Shown piece after piece: positions 9,224 through 18,103 of a DNA stretch of 64,000 bases. The stretch is taken from assembly GCA_003279605.1 (NCBI GenBank), contig QCHF01000001.1:400075-464074 (forward strand). Direction: 5' to 3'. Position 1 is the stretch's first letter, and each line of letters begins with the position of its first letter. Made by a program: the position numbers and the translations under genes. The notes below the pieces were generated by a model that worked only from the letters and a program-made list of their open reading frames with translations, was not told where the DNA came from and did no database searches. This DNA is from SAR86 cluster bacterium AG-390-O18. GTDB taxonomy: Bacteria; Pseudomonadota; Gammaproteobacteria; Magnimaribacterales; AG-339-G14.

Positions 9224-9872
9224 ATGAGTAAAAAGTTATCCTTAGCAGTTCTTTTGTCAGGAAATGGCTCAAATTTTCAAGCAATAATTGATAGCATTAT
9301 AAAAGGACAGTTAAAGGCTGATATTAAAGTTGTAATTTCTAATAACAAAGATGCTTTTGGTTTAAAAAGAGCAAAAAAAACATAAATTAAAATATTTGTG
9401 CATAGATCATAGAGATTTTTTAGACAGGGAATCCTATGATCAGAAGCTTATGGAAATAATAAAACAAGAAAGAGTAGATTTTATTATTCTTGCAGGATTT
9501 ATGAGAGTATTAGGATCAGATTTTGTAAGGAATTTTCCTAAAAAAATAATTAATATTCACCCCTCTCTTTTACCAAAATATCCTGGTCTAAATACTCATA
9601 AAAAAGTACTTGAAAATGAAGACAAAGTACATGGGGTTACGGTTCATCTTGTAGACGAGGGGCTAGATAGTGGTCCAATTATAGGCTTCATAAAAGTTAA
9701 AGTAGAAGATGGGGAAAAAGAAGACGATCTTGAAAACAAGATTCATAAAATAGAACATTATATTTATCCAAAAATATTATCTCAATTTCAGGAAGGTAGA
9801 ATATCCATTATTGATAATAAAATAAAAATAGACAATGTCTTTTATAAAAATGGTAAAGAATATTTTATTTAA
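9224..9872 (+). CDS. purN: Phosphoribosylglycinamide formyltransferase, interrupted by a frameshift at an A8 tract
   Basis: PurN transfers formyl from 10-formyl-THF to GAR in purine synthesis. Frame 1 starts at the ATG at 9224 and reads KKLSLAVLLSGNGSNFQAII...SNNKDAFGLKRAKKT, then hits TAA at 9384-9386. The rest of PurN continues in the next frame from about 9381 as HKLKYLCIDHRDF, with AGFMRVLG, NIHPSLLPKYPG and the VHGVTVH-type catalytic region. The switch lies at eight A residues (9373-9380); seven or ten would restore one reading frame. An assembly error, transcript slippage repairing some mRNAs, or a real pseudogene are all possible. Everything else looks intact, so I favour a functional gene. 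Confidence 0.85.
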
Positions 9873-10509
9873 TTTTTTGTTTTATTTTTTTTGTAATCAA
9901 ATTTTCTTATTTGATTTAAATCCTTATGAAAATTACTATTCATCAAAATCAACTGGATCTGTAAAGGAAACTTTAGAGAAAATATCTGAAAATAGTTGGA
10001 AGATTTCTTCCTTTGGTAAACACCCTCTTTTTACTATTAATCAAGAATCCATTTTTAGTATAGATAAAGGGAATGTTTTTCTGGAATCTGGTTATAGAAA
10101 ACTAGATATTTTAGGAGGTCTAAGAAAAGATCATCAAACATATAGAGTTGATAAAATAGGAGATAAAAAAGTTTTAATATACTCTTTTGGAAAAAAGAAA
10201 GGTTCAATTGAAATTGAAGAAAATTTTTACGATAACCTGACTCTTCAGATTCAAATTAAAATGAATTTTCTTAAAAATGACCAGTTTAAAATAAATTATT
10301 TTGATAAAGGAAAAATTAAAATAAAGTCCTTTTTGAATAAAAGAGATGAAATTATTTATAAATCAAAGCCTGTTGAAGTATTTGAATTTACAGAGCAAAG
10401 AGAAGACAAAAGATACTTTAAATTTTTGATTAAAAACGACTCTGATATGGAAACAATAAAAGTTTTCCAAGGCGGAAGAGGATTTAATATTGATTGGGAA
10501 TTAGATTAA
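9850..10509 (+). CDS. DUF3108 domain protein
   Basis: This roughly 219-residue protein has a hydrophobic signal-like N-terminus (MVKNILFNFLFYFFCNQIF), so it is probably exported. Repeated beta-strand-like segments and its place directly after purN fit DUF3108, a periplasmic protein family of unknown function often found next to purN in gammaproteobacteria. An alternative ATG lies 15 bases upstream (9835); I chose 9850 because it begins closer to the basic-hydrophobic signal. It overlaps the end of purN by 23 bases, so translation is probably coupled. Confidence 0.65.
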   Translation: MVKNILFNFLFYFFCNQIFLFDLNPYENYYSSKSTGSVKETLEKISENSWKISSFGKHPLFTINQESIFSIDKGNVFLESGYRKLDILGGLRKDHQTYRVDKIGDKKVLIYSFGKKKGSIEIEENFYDNLTLQIQIKMNFLKNDQFKINYFDKGKIKIKSFLNKRDEIIYKSKPVEVFEFTEQREDKRYFKFLIKNDSDMETIKVFQGGRGFNIDWELD

Positions 10510-10510
10510 A

Positions 10511-11083
10511 TTACGCTTTAGGAAGAGTAACTCCTTTTTGACCTTGATACTTTCCATCCCTGTCTTTATAACTAGTCTCGCAAATTTCATCTGATTGAAA
10601 AAATAACATTTGAGCTACACCCTCATTTGCATAAATTTTAGCAGGGAGACTAGTAGTATTAGAAAATTCTAAGGTAACATGCCCTTCCCATTCTGGCTCA
10701 AGAGGAGTTACATTTACAATAATTCCACATCTTGCATAGGTTGATTTGCCGAGACAAATTGTAAGAACGTCTCTAGGAATTTTAAAATATTCAATCGTTC
10801 TTGCTAAAGCAAATGAGTTTGGTGGGATTACACACTCATCTTGAACAACGTCAATAAAACTAGAACTATCAAATTTTTTTGGATCAACTGTTGCTGAATG
10901 GATGTTTGTGAATACTTTAAATTCATTTGCACATCTCACATCATAGCCATAGCTTGAAAGGCCATAGGATATTAATTTTTCATCATTTTCTTCATTAATT
11001 TTAATTTGGATAGGCTGAAAAGGAGAAATCATATCATTTTCAAGAGACATTTTTTTTATCCAATTATCTGATTTAATCGACAT
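10511..11083 (-). CDS. dcd: dCTP deaminase
   Basis: Dcd deaminates dCTP to dUTP, feeding thymidylate synthesis. The 190-residue protein matches the family over its full length: [19 protein letters not shown] and [18 protein letters not shown], which holds the catalytic glutamate, then the nucleotide-closing tail [11 protein letters not shown]. The protein normally works as a trimer in the cytoplasm. It is the last gene of the long minus-strand run that includes recR and dnaX, four bases after recR. Confidence 0.96.
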   Translation of the reverse strand: MSIKSDNWIKKMSLENDMISPFQPIQIKINEENDEKLISYGLSSYGYDVRCANEFKVFTNIHSATVDPKKFDSSSFIDVVQDECVIPPNSFALARTIEYFKIPRDVLTICLGKSTYARCGIIVNVTPLEPEWEGHVTLEFSNTTSLPAKIYANEGVAQMLFFQSDEICETSYKDRDGKYQGQKGVTLPKA

Positions 11084-11087
11084 AGTT

Positions 11088-11687
11088 TTATTTTAATTCA
11101 GTTCTGAAGGAAATTGCTCTTCTAAGAGTATTATTATCAACATAGTTTAAATCTCCTCCCGCAGGAACTCCTTGTGCAATTCTTGTAACAGTTACATCTT
11201 TCTTTTTTAATTTTTCCAATAAAAAATAAGCTGTAGCTTCGCCTTCTAATGTTGAATTCAATGCAAGAATGACTTCTTTTGAATCAAATTCATCAATAAT
11301 ATCCAATAATTTTTCAATTCTGAGTTCTTCTGCACCGATATTATCTATTGGGGAGAGCAGACCATTAAGAACAAAATACCTTCCATCAAATTCAGATGTT
11401 TCTTCAATGGAATAAAGATCAGAAGTTGATTCTACAACGCATATTGAATTGTTGTTTCTATTTGTTGAGATACAAATTTCACAAAGCTCTTGATCATTTA
11501 AAACATAGCATTTTTGACATAATTGGATATTTAAAATTGCATCTTCTATAGATTTTGATAGCGATAAGCCAATTTCTTTATTTGAATTCAATAATGAAAG
11601 AGCCATTCTTTTTGCTGATTTTGGACCTATTCCGGGAAGATTTTTTAATGAATCAATTAATTCAGAAATTTTAGGACTAAGTTTCAT
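11088..11687 (-). CDS. recR: Recombination mediator RecR
   Basis: RecR acts with RecF/RecO to load RecA at gaps. The 199 residues show the helix-hairpin-helix [11 protein letters not shown] near residue 20, a four-cysteine zinc motif (CQKC...CEIC) near residues 57-72, a Toprim domain with VVEST and LNGLLSP, and the C-terminal ARGVP-like segment [15 protein letters not shown]. It overlaps dnaX by 11 bases. In most gammaproteobacteria ybaB/ebfC lies between dnaX and recR; it is missing here. Confidence 0.96.
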   Translation of the reverse strand: MKLSPKISELIDSLKNLPGIGPKSAKRMALSLLNSNKEIGLSLSKSIEDAILNIQLCQKCYVLNDQELCEICISTNRNNNSICVVESTSDLYSIEETSEFDGRYFVLNGLLSPIDNIGAEELRIEKLLDIIDEFDSKEVILALNSTLEGEATAYFLLEKLKKKDVTVTRIAQGVPAGGDLNYVDNNTLRRAISFRTELK

Positions 11688-13158
11688 TTTTTTTATTAAA
11701 TTTTACAGATTCAACTTTCAGTCCGCCCACGATTTCATTGAAGTTTTTATCTTTTTCCATGGTTTTTTTAATATTTCTTCTGATTCCTTTATCTTTGTTT
11801 TTTTCCTCATATTCTGGAGTAAGTTTTAAATCAACATCATCATCGTAAACGAATAACAATTTAGTTTTTAGGTAATCTTTAAAACTTTTTTCAATATCAT
11901 TTTTTTGGTCGTCGTTAAGTATAGAAAGAACATTTTTAGGAAAAGATAGTTTTAACTTATCTTCTTGTTGAATAACACTTGCTTGTTTGAGTAGATTTTT
12001 TGATATGCCATTAAGATTTAAATCAGTGAATATTCCTGGCCATTGAATTTCAAAGTTATCTTGATTTTTAATTTTTAAAGGATTTTTTTTTTGACTTTCA
12101 GGAGAAAAGGCAACCATTTTTAATAAGGTCATTTTGAGAATAGAAAAAGAATCATAGCCTAAACTAAAATGCTTCAGATTGGAAAGTCCTAACTGATAAA
12201 GAAACTGCAGTTTGGTGGGGTCCGTTTTTAAAAAAACATTGATATTATCTTTAGATCCTTTATTTTCAAACTGACTAATAGCAATGTCTTGGATTAGATC
12301 CATTAAAGACTTTAATAAAAATTCATGATCTTCATATTCTCCATAGTTTTCAAGAATTGATAGAACCTCTGTTACGTCTTCATCCAAAATTGATTTCAAT
12401 AGATTTGAAATTATTTCTGGTTCTGGAATACCCAAAACGTCTCGTACTTCTTTCTCTTTGAGGTTTCTGTTGCAAAAAGATATTACTTTTTCAGAAATAG
12501 ATAGTGCGTCTCTAATACTGCCCTGAGCTGCTTCGGCAATAAGCTTTAAGGAATTTTCATCATATTTTATTTTTTCTTTTGAAAAAATTTCTCCCAATTG
12601 ATCCGAAATCACTTTTGTAGAGACAGAACTTAAGTTCACTTGTAGACATCTAGAAATTATTGTTGGCAAAATCTTTTTGTATTCTGTTGTTGCGAACATA
12701 AATACAACATGGGGAGGAGGTTCTTCTAAGTTTTTTAGTAGAGCATTAAAACTCTCAGGAGTGAGCATATGAACCTCATCAATTAAATAGATTTTATATT
12801 TAGATGAAGAAGGCAAATAAGAAATAGTTTCTAAAAGATTTTTAGTATCCTCAATGCCTCGTCTAGAAGCTGCATCGATCTCAATAAAATCAATTGCCGC
12901 TCCTTCGTTTATTGACGTACATGACTCACAAGCATTACAAGGTTCTGAGTTATCAATTAAGTCAGAACAGTTAAGAGCTTTTGCTAAGATTCTGGCAATA
13001 GATGTTTTACCGATACCCCTGGTTCCTGTAAATAAATATGCATGGTGAATATTTTTTGAGGAAACGGAGTTTTTTAAAGCTGCTATGGCGTGATCTTGAC
13101 CAACAACCTCTGAAAATTTAGTTGGCCTCCATTTTCTTGCTAAAACTAAATAACTCAT
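11677..13158 (-). CDS. dnaX: DNA polymerase III subunit tau/gamma
   Basis: DnaX is the clamp-loader ATPase of the replicative polymerase. The 493 residues are shorter than the 643 of E. coli. Domain I shows the P-loop GTRGIGKTS, a zinc-binding cluster with CNACESC, the Walker B DEVHM and sensor SRC. Domains II-III run to about residue 352, ending in MTLLKMVAFSPES. The remainder is a short, weakly conserved tau tail. A run of ten A lies at codons 356-359, just after domain III. It overlaps recR by 11 bases and abuts recX. Confidence 0.95.
   Translation of the reverse strand: MSYLVLARKWRPTKFSEVVGQDHAIAALKNSVSSKNIHHAYLFTGTRGIGKTSIARILAKALNCSDLIDNSEPCNACESCTSINEGAAIDFIEIDAASRRGIEDTKNLLETISYLPSSSKYKIYLIDEVHMLTPESFNALLKNLEEPPPHVVFMFATTEYKKILPTIISRCLQVNLSSVSTKVISDQLGEIFSKEKIKYDENSLKLIAEAAQGSIRDALSISEKVISFCNRNLKEKEVRDVLGIPEPEIISNLLKSILDEDVTEVLSILENYGEYEDHEFLLKSLMDLIQDIAISQFENKGSKDNINVFLKTDPTKLQFLYQLGLSNLKHFSLGYDSFSILKMTLLKMVAFSPESQKKNPLKIKNQDNFEIQWPGIFTDLNLNGISKNLLKQASVIQQEDKLKLSFPKNVLSILNDDQKNDIEKSFKDYLKTKLLFVYDDDVDLKLTPEYEEKNKDKGIRRNIKKTMEKDKNFNEIVGGLKVESVKFNKKNET
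12083..12092 (-). other. A10 tract in dnaX, candidate slippage site for a gamma subunit
   Basis: On the coding strand codons 356-359 read CAA AAA AAA AAT, an uninterrupted A10. Loss of one A gives ATC CTT TAA and a product of about 360 residues. Gain of one A gives AAA TCC TTT AAA AAT TAA and about 363 residues. Both truncations fall immediately after the clamp-loader domains, as expected of a gamma protein. Thermus dnaX uses transcript slippage on A9; use here is inference. Confidence 0.45.
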
Positions 13159-13613
13159 TATTTAAATAGTTGCTTTATTTGATTAAATTCAAAACCTCTC
13201 TGTAAAAGAAATTTTTTTGCGCGAGAAATATCTTCTTCAGCAAAATCGTTGTCAATAATAAATTTTTTACTAAACTCTTTTTTTATAATTTCCATCCAAT
13301 TTATTTCATCAGAATACACTATCTTGCTTATGAGGTTTTCACTTATTCCTTTGGATTTTAGCTCAAAAGAAATTTTTTCAGGACCAAATCCTTTTACACT
13401 TCTTGATCTAGTATAAGATTCAGCAAATCTCTCATCTGACTGCAAATTCTCTTCTTTTAACTTTGTTAACTCTTCAAAAAGTCTTTCTTCTGAATCTACC
13501 CTATCCTTTAACTTATTGATTAATTCTTTAAAGGAATGTTCTCTCCTGGATAATAGATCTAGAATTTTGAATCTAATCTTATCTTCAGTGATAAATGTTT
13601 TTTTAAATCCCAA
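13158..13613 (-). CDS. recX: RecX-family regulatory protein
   Basis: RecX binds RecA filaments and modulates their activity. The 151-residue protein shows the three-helix-repeat layout: LLSRREHSFKEL, then ERFAESYTRSR with GFGPEKISFELKSKGI, and a C-terminal repeat AKKFLLQRGFEFNQI. The match is clear though divergent. RecX usually follows recA; here it sits between a serine hydrolase gene (11-base overlap) and dnaX (one-base overlap). No recA lies in the window. Confidence 0.88.
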   Translation of the reverse strand: MGFKKTFITEDKIRFKILDLLSRREHSFKELINKLKDRVDSEERLFEELTKLKEENLQSDERFAESYTRSRSVKGFGPEKISFELKSKGISENLISKIVYSDEINWMEIIKKEFSKKFIIDNDFAEEDISRAKKFLLQRGFEFNQIKQLFK

Positions 13614-14886
13614 GCGCTTTGTATACTAATCTTTCTAATTTTCTATCTATATTTGGGCTACCTAAAACTTGAGACATGCTCACGAAGATAAGATCATTCG
13701 CAGGATCTACCCAGAAATCGGTACTTGCAGCACCGCCCCAGAAAAAAGAATTATTACCTCTTTTCATTCTCATTTTTTTTGCATTCAACGCGACTCCTAT
13801 TGTGACTCCCTGTCCAAATGCATCTACTTTGAATGGTTTGGCTTTTTTTTCTGATTGATTTGAGGTCATTATCTCAACTGTTTCTGGATTTAAAATTTTT
13901 CTTCCATTATAAGAACCTTTATTTAGTAACATAGTTGCGAATTTAAGATAATCATTTGCTGTTGATACAAGACCAGAACCGCCATCTTCAATAGAAACCT
14001 TTTGAAAGAAAAAACTATCTTCCTTGGGGTCTAGAAGAAATAACTTTTTATTCTTAGTATTTCTCATATCGGGTGTTTCAACACCATACCTTTTGAATCC
14101 TTTTTTGTGAGCGTATAAATCAATCATTCTATTTTGTTTTGAGTCAGGCACTTTAAAAAAAGTATCTTCCATGCCCAATGGATTAAAGATGTTTTTCTTT
14201 AAAAACTCTCCAAAAGATAAATTTGACGCCCTTTCTATAACACAGCCAAGAATGTCCATTCCAATAGAATATGTCCATTTTTCACCAGGTTGATGAACTA
14301 ACGGTAAAGTTGCAACTTTTTCAGAAAGAGTACAAATATCTGCATAGCTTTTTTTTGCAGGTCTCTCTAAAGAGATGTTATCCAGAAAATAGTAAGGATA
14401 AATTTTTTCCTGGTCATATATTTCCTTGATTTTTCCTCTATCGACAAATGAGTATGTAAGGCCTGAAGAGTGTGTCGCTAGATCTAATATGGTTACCTCT
14501 CTATCAAGTTTTTCAAGCTGATTAGTTTTGCTATTTAGAACCATTGTGTTTTTGAATTCTGGAATGTACTTAGCTACAGGATCACTTAGGGATACTTTTC
14601 CTTGTTCAACTAAAATCATCAAGGCAGCACCAGTGATCGGTTTAGTCATAGAATAAATTCTAAAAAGAGAATCTTCATTGAGAGCAACGCTGTCTTCTAT
14701 ATCTGCAAAGCCTCTAGTATCAGAAAAAATGACCTTTCCATTTTTATAAATTAGGGTTACAAAACCAGGAAAATTTCCATTTTTTATCTCTTTTGATAAA
14801 AATTTAGTGTAATTTGAGAAATCATAATCTTCCGAATAACTGAAAATGGAAAAAGTTATTAAGAATAAAAATAAATATTTTTTCAA
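13603..14886 (-). CDS. Beta-lactamase-family (class C/DD-peptidase-like) serine hydrolase
   Basis: The 427-residue protein has a signal peptide (FLFLITFSIFSYSEDY) and a beta-lactamase/transpeptidase-like fold. The SxxK motif is SMTK near residue 80, the Tyr motif appears as YSIGMD, and the C-terminal part has FFWGGAASTDFWVDP in place of the KTG box. Such proteins (EstB, LpqH-like esterases, D-aminopeptidases) are more often esterases or peptidases than true beta-lactamases. It should be periplasmic. It lies between an unknown lipoprotein gene and recX, which it overlaps by 11 bases. Confidence 0.85.
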   Translation of the reverse strand: MKKYLFLFLITFSIFSYSEDYDFSNYTKFLSKEIKNGNFPGFVTLIYKNGKVIFSDTRGFADIEDSVALNEDSLFRIYSMTKPITGAALMILVEQGKVSLSDPVAKYIPEFKNTMVLNSKTNQLEKLDREVTILDLATHSSGLTYSFVDRGKIKEIYDQEKIYPYYFLDNISLERPAKKSYADICTLSEKVATLPLVHQPGEKWTYSIGMDILGCVIERASNLSFGEFLKKNIFNPLGMEDTFFKVPDSKQNRMIDLYAHKKGFKRYGVETPDMRNTKNKKLFLLDPKEDSFFFQKVSIEDGGSGLVSTANDYLKFATMLLNKGSYNGRKILNPETVEIMTSNQSEKKAKPFKVDAFGQGVTIGVALNAKKMRMKRGNNSFFWGGAASTDFWVDPANDLIFVSMSQVLGSPNIDRKLERLVYKALGI

Positions 14887-14899
14887 AGTTTAACCTCTA

Positions 14900-15619
14900 T
14901 TAATCAATGATATAAGTATCAAATAATAAACTATTTGTAGAGTAATTTTCATATTCTTCGCAAGCATTTTCCAGTCCATTTTTTCTTAAAAGATTAAGTT
15001 CATTCACGGTAAAATTTGTTTCCAAAAAAATTAAAAAATTAAAATCTATAATATTAAAATCAGGAGTAAGGACTGCCTGATTATATGGCCTATCAACAAA
15101 AATAGAATTGCTTCCTATCTCAGGCATTAAATAATTTAAATCAAATCCGTCTTTTAATTTACAAAAACTCACATAAGTCTGATCGCCATCTAAGAATTCA
15201 TAATCATTCACAACTTTAATTTCAAAGAATGATTGTTTTTGAGAATCACAGACAATTATTTCATCTCTACTGCTCAACCAATTTTTATGAATTTCAGAGT
15301 TTTCAGCAAACTCATGAAATGCTTTTTTTTCTAGTTCATTTTCAAAAATATCTAACCAGGAAAAATCATATTTTTTTTGCTTGAAAGATGGATCTAAGTA
15401 TTTGGTTTCTTTATATAAGCCATGTTTATCCTTGAGATTTTTTAAGAATCCTAAATAAGATATTAATTCATTATTTAAATCTTGGGCTTTAAAACCATCC
15501 TTGTAACTACACCATGAAAATTCATAAATTTTTTTGTCTTGTATTGAAATATTTTCATTTTGTTGGGAACAACCAAAAAAAATAAACAAAAATAAACAAG
15601 AAACTATTATTGGCTTCAT
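14900..15619 (-). CDS. Hypothetical lipoprotein
   Basis: I do not recognise this 239-residue protein. Its N-terminus (MKPIIVSCLFLFIFFGCSQQ) is a typical lipoprotein signal with lipobox FFGC at Cys17. The mature part is rich in Phe, Tyr and Asn and contains several paired cysteine-led segments (SWCSYKDGF and SFCKLKDGF), which suggest an internal repeat of about 130 residues. It overlaps nadC by 4 bases and is followed by the serine hydrolase gene. The function is unknown; it should be exposed in the periplasm. Confidence 0.7.
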   Translation of the reverse strand: MKPIIVSCLFLFIFFGCSQQNENISIQDKKIYEFSWCSYKDGFKAQDLNNELISYLGFLKNLKDKHGLYKETKYLDPSFKQKKYDFSWLDIFENELEKKAFHEFAENSEIHKNWLSSRDEIIVCDSQKQSFFEIKVVNDYEFLDGDQTYVSFCKLKDGFDLNYLMPEIGSNSIFVDRPYNQAVLTPDFNIIDFNFLIFLETNFTVNELNLLRKNGLENACEEYENYSTNSLLFDTYIID

Positions 15620-16449
15620 GAGATATTTAAAGAAAAATCTATGGATTTAATATTTTTTGTAAGATCTCCTAAAGAAATATAATGGATAGAAAGATTTTTG
15701 TATTTTTCAATATCCTCAGGATTCTTTATTCCTGAAACTTCAATCAAACATTTCCTTTCAATTAGAGAAATTGCCTTTTTTATTTCGCTAAGATTTAAAT
15801 TATCCAACAATAGAATATCTGGTTTGCTTTTCAATGCTATTTTGATTTGAGAAAGCTTTTCAATCTCAATCTCTAAAAAATCCCCTCTTTTAAAAAAATT
15901 AATATTTTTTATATTTTTAATACCGCCAAAAGCTTTTAAATGATTGTCTTTAAGCATAATTGCATCGAAAAGGCCAAATCTATGATTTTTAGCTCCTCCA
16001 ATAAAGGTTGAATACTTTTGTTCGTATCTAAGTCCGGGAAGAGTTTTTCTAGTATCTAATAATTCGATATTGCTATTTTTAAGAAGTTTTGAGTATTTAT
16101 TTGTTTTTGTGGATATTCCAGACATCATTTGCAAAAAATTTAAAGCTGTCCTCTCCCCTGAAAGAATTGCATGCAAGCTAGCGTTTATTTCGGCAATTAC
16201 ACTATCTTTTTTAAAGGCTTCTCCTTCGATTACTTTCCATTTAATTTTTGCTTTTTTATCAATCTGCTTAAAGGATTCCTCAAACCATAAGCTACCGCTT
16301 AAAATTCCATTTTCCCTAGATATCAGGGTCGCTCTTAAAACTTTCTTTGAGTTGATATTTTTTATCTTTAATGAAAGATCGTTCTTATAACCATCTTCTA
16401 GTAAAGCTCTCTTTACACTATCACTGACTTTGCTTTTATTTAATTTCAA
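15616..16449 (-). CDS. nadC: Nicotinate-nucleotide pyrophosphorylase (carboxylating)
   Basis: NadC converts quinolinate and PRPP to nicotinate mononucleotide in de novo NAD synthesis. The 277 residues contain SGERTALNFLQMMSGI, LDTRKTLPGLRYEQKY, the GGAKNHRFGLFDAIMLKDNHL active-site run and EVSGI near the end. The length is normal. It starts two bases after nadA ends, so nadA-nadC form an operon. nadB (aspartate oxidase) is not in this window. Confidence 0.96.
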   Translation of the reverse strand: MKLNKSKVSDSVKRALLEDGYKNDLSLKIKNINSKKVLRATLISRENGILSGSLWFEESFKQIDKKAKIKWKVIEGEAFKKDSVIAEINASLHAILSGERTALNFLQMMSGISTKTNKYSKLLKNSNIELLDTRKTLPGLRYEQKYSTFIGGAKNHRFGLFDAIMLKDNHLKAFGGIKNIKNINFFKRGDFLEIEIEKLSQIKIALKSKPDILLLDNLNLSEIKKAISLIERKCLIEVSGIKNPEDIEKYKNLSIHYISLGDLTKNIKSIDFSLNIS

Positions 16450-16450
16450 T

Positions 16451-17488
16451 TTATTTAAAGTTAACCATACGATTGAGAGAAATCTGGGCTTTTTTTATAA
16501 TTTCGTTATCTACATTAATTTCATTTCTTTGATTGGAAACTGCATCATATAAATTTTTAAGTGAGTTCATGCCCATCCAAGGGCATCTTGAACAGCTATT
16601 GCAAGTAGCGCCATTTCCTGCTGTTGGAGCTTCAAAAAATTCTTTTTCTGGATTGTTTTTCATTAATTGATAAAAAATTCCTTTGTCGGTAGCAACTATA
16701 AATTTCTGAGAAGAAGAATTATTGGCATATTCTATTATTTGTGAGGTCGAGCCTACGCAGTTTGCCAAATCTATTACCTCATGAGGTGACTCTGGATGAA
16801 CTAAAACCTCTGCATCTTTGTGCAGTTCCATAAGAGATTTAAGCCCCTCATATTTAAATTCTTCATGAACAACACAAGCTCCATCCCATAAAACCATATC
16901 AGCTTTTGTTTTTTCTTGAATATATCTTCCTAAATGTTTATCTGGACCCCAAATAATTTTTTTTCCTTCTGAATCGAGATAGTCGACGACATCTAAAGCA
17001 ATGCTGGAAGTAACAACCCAATCTGAAATAGCTTTAACTTCAGCTGAAGTATTTGCATAAACTACTATTTCTCTATCAGGATAGTGTTCACAAAATTTCT
17101 TGAACTCGTTAGCAGGACATCCTAAGTCTAAAGAACAAGTCGCCTCCAAAGTAGGCATACAGACCTTCTTTTCTGGACTTAAAATTTTGGCAGTCTCTCC
17201 CATAAACTTAACACCTGAGACTACTAAAGTATTTGATTTAGATTCTTTGCCAAACTTAGCCATTTGTAAAGAATCAGAAACACATCCATTAAGTTCTTCG
17301 GTTATTTTTTGAATTTTTGTATCTGTGTAATAGTGTGAAATAAGAGATATATTGTTCTCTAAAACTTTAGTTTTAATTTTTTCTATTAATTCAAGTTCTT
17401 CTGAAGTAATAATATCTTCGACATAAAGCTTTCTCTTGTGTGAAGCCAATAAATTCTCAGGAACTAGTTCTATGGAAGAAGATTTCAT
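16451..17488 (-). CDS. nadA: Quinolinate synthase A
   Basis: NadA is the [4Fe-4S] enzyme that condenses iminoaspartate with dihydroxyacetone phosphate to quinolinate. It shows SHYYTD, DSLQMA, VSGVKFMGETAK, the cluster cysteine regions (LGCPANEF and CNSCSRCPWMGMN), YANTSAEVKA and HPESP. An in-frame upstream start at 17530 exists, but I chose 17488 (MKSSSIEL), because the extra 14 residues look like read-through of the promoter region. The gene is divergent from yqgE and opens the long minus-strand run. Confidence 0.95.
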   Translation of the reverse strand: MKSSSIELVPENLLASHKRKLYVEDIITSEELELIEKIKTKVLENNISLISHYYTDTKIQKITEELNGCVSDSLQMAKFGKESKSNTLVVSGVKFMGETAKILSPEKKVCMPTLEATCSLDLGCPANEFKKFCEHYPDREIVVYANTSAEVKAISDWVVTSSIALDVVDYLDSEGKKIIWGPDKHLGRYIQEKTKADMVLWDGACVVHEEFKYEGLKSLMELHKDAEVLVHPESPHEVIDLANCVGSTSQIIEYANNSSSQKFIVATDKGIFYQLMKNNPEKEFFEAPTAGNGATCNSCSRCPWMGMNSLKNLYDAVSNQRNEINVDNEIIKKAQISLNRMVNFK

Positions 17489-17545
17489 AAGTTTTAAAAA
17501 TATATTGTGAATTCTAATGAATATAAGCAATATATTGAAATAATA

Positions 17546-18103
17546 ATGATTACTGAACTAGAAAATAGTTTTTTATATTTTTGTCAAACTGATGAAGAAG
17601 AAAACTATTTTAAGAATGCTTTAATTTACTTATGTAAAAATGATAGAGATGGTTCGTTTGGAATTATTATAAATAAGAAGGTAAAAATAAATTTAAAAGA
17701 TTTTGCCTTACAACCCGACAAAGAGCTGGAAGAGATTCTCAATGACGATAAAGTATTTTTAGGAGGTCCTGTCACCCCTTTTTCACCATTTGTACTCCAT
17801 AGTTTAGAAAAAAAATATGATGAAACTCATGCAATTACTTCTGAAATCGGAGTTTCGTCAAAACCAGATATAATCCAGTCAATTCTCAATAAAAATTTTC
17901 CTGATAAATTTATAGTTTCATTTGGGTATACAGGCTGGAGTTCTGGTCAACTTGAAAAAGAGATCCAACAGGGTTCTTGGGTAATAATTCCTGCTAATGA
18001 GCAAATAATCTTTTCAACTAAGAGTGATAAAAAGATTGAAGAGGCAAGTAAACTTGCAGGCTTTAATCTTAATTTAGTAAGTAGTAATTATGGCAAGGCT
18101 TAG
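17546..18103 (+). CDS. yqgE: YqgE/AlgH family protein (UPF0301)
   Basis: This 185-residue protein matches the YqgE/AlgH family: an N-terminal LENSFLYFCQ, ALIYLCKNDRDGSFGIIINK, FLGGPV and GYTGWSSGQLEKEIQQGSW. The molecular role is unknown. I use the ATG at 17546 rather than the GTG 39 bases upstream because the family begins close to MITELENSF. In many gammaproteobacteria it precedes yqgF/ruvX; here the downstream gene is instead the DsbD-like reductase, which it overlaps by 14 bases. Confidence 0.9.
   Translation: MITELENSFLYFCQTDEEENYFKNALIYLCKNDRDGSFGIIINKKVKINLKDFALQPDKELEEILNDDKVFLGGPVTPFSPFVLHSLEKKYDETHAITSEIGVSSKPDIIQSILNKNFPDKFIVSFGYTGWSSGQLEKEIQQGSWVIIPANEQIIFSTKSDKKIEEASKLAGFNLNLVSSNYGKA

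Noticed and set aside
13603-14886. True class C beta-lactamase
   Set aside because: Only SxxK is clear; the Tyr motif and the KTG box are not classical, and many envelope esterases share this fold.
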